Made by a program: the position numbers and the translations under genes
Notes under the pieces: model-generated
What the model was told of the DNA's origin: nothing
The model's database searches: none
What the model saw: the letters and a program-made list of their open reading frames with translations, nothing else
NCBI GenBank assembly: GCA_029948255.1
Contig: JALIZF010001424.1
Location: 186,001 to 250,000 of the forward strand
Direction: 5' to 3'
Source of the DNA: Telmatactis stephensoni
Lineage: Eukaryota; Cnidaria; Anthozoa; Actiniaria; Isophelliidae
Length of the DNA: 64,000 nt
Shown here: positions 63,661 through 64,000 of the stretch, in pieces
Position numbering within the stretch: the stretch's first letter is position 1
Layout of the letters: each line of letters begins with the position of its first letter

Positions 63661-64000
63661 ATGGCAAGGTAATTTGAGTTTAATTCAGCTTATTAGCTAA
63701 ATTTTTATCTTAAAGGAAGTGTTTAAGAGATATAAAGTAGTCGACCAATGACCTCATCTTTTCGCTTCCATTATTAACCACTCAGAATTATATAATAATT
63801 GGCATATTACGCGCGCTCTGATTGGTCGAACAACCATGTACGATTAGAGTACACACACATAGATGGCGTCATCGAATCTTACGCGCGCTCTGATTGGTTG
63901 GAATGTTTCGATAAATATTATATAAAACAGATAGATTCCATTTTTCCGTGCGTCTGTACTCTAATCGATGCACAGAAGACGTCAAAATGTGGTGAGAACA

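Larger units (their letters stand above)
62087..64000. other. Intergenic, no gene recognised
   Basis: No frame with family features was found. 63000-63320 has repeated 'atgtcttgtccaatca' and 'gatgtctcgtccaatcag' words plus 'cgtgccgtgctgtacgg' and 'acatggcacggcgtagcacg' inverses, probably another foldback. A tandem array and a foldback follow at 63370-63660. The end of the window carries two 'cgcgcgctctgattgg' words at 63813 and 63888. Confidence 0.45.

Overview
The window reads as nuclear DNA of an invertebrate animal, most likely an anthozoan cnidarian such as a coral or sea anemone. This is an inference from AT-rich, intron-dense metazoan genes with GT-AG introns, an intronless class A GPCR, a Smad2/3-class TGF-beta receptor, and very dense small inverted-repeat transposons and tRNA-derived SINEs. 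Nothing looks bacterial or viral; there is no operon and no CRISPR.

Layout. (1) 1-6414, + strand: the 3' part of a TGF-beta/activin type I receptor (transmembrane, GS and kinase exons); its ectodomain exons lie before the window. (2) 8645-8960, - strand: a decayed LINE reverse transcriptase fragment. (3) 9658/10385-19025, - strand: an intron-rich PIF1 DNA helicase with a very long disordered C-terminal tail. (4) 21866-26902, + strand: a complete five-exon sigma-class glutathione S-transferase. (5) 26903-31917: intergenic, transposon-rich. (6) 31918-32919, + strand: an intronless class A GPCR, followed within 152 bp by a 5'-truncated LINE (33062-35418) whose reverse transcriptase frame is still open. 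(7) 36838-42681, - strand: a seven-exon gene for a two-pass membrane protein with a charged coiled coil that I do not recognise. (8) 45125-59965, - strand: a complete 24-exon WDR75 (UTP17), a ribosome-biogenesis WD40 protein; my exon set sums to 2490 nt, i.e. 829 codons plus stop. (9) 60090-61625, + strand: single-exon PIGZ (GPI mannosyltransferase 4), head to head with WDR75 across 124 bp. (10) 61626-64000: repeats.

The genes are unrelated housekeeping and signalling loci, not a pathway cluster. The most unusual content is the mobile-element layer. At least six inverted-repeat elements share a degenerate 'GGCC..GTTCACAC' end but have unrelated interiors built from one short repeated word. 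Two of them sit inside older inverted repeats whose partner copy preserves the empty site and confirms a 3-bp target duplication. A second family has GC-rich ends, 8-bp target duplications and an array of CCCCTAAAAGGTACC-type motifs, and the motif variant is uniform within each copy. A 1.2-kb near-perfect inverted repeat lies in a WDR75 intron, inside a split SINE. Exon boundaries were set by hand from splice signals, reading phase and remembered family conservation; no search was run.
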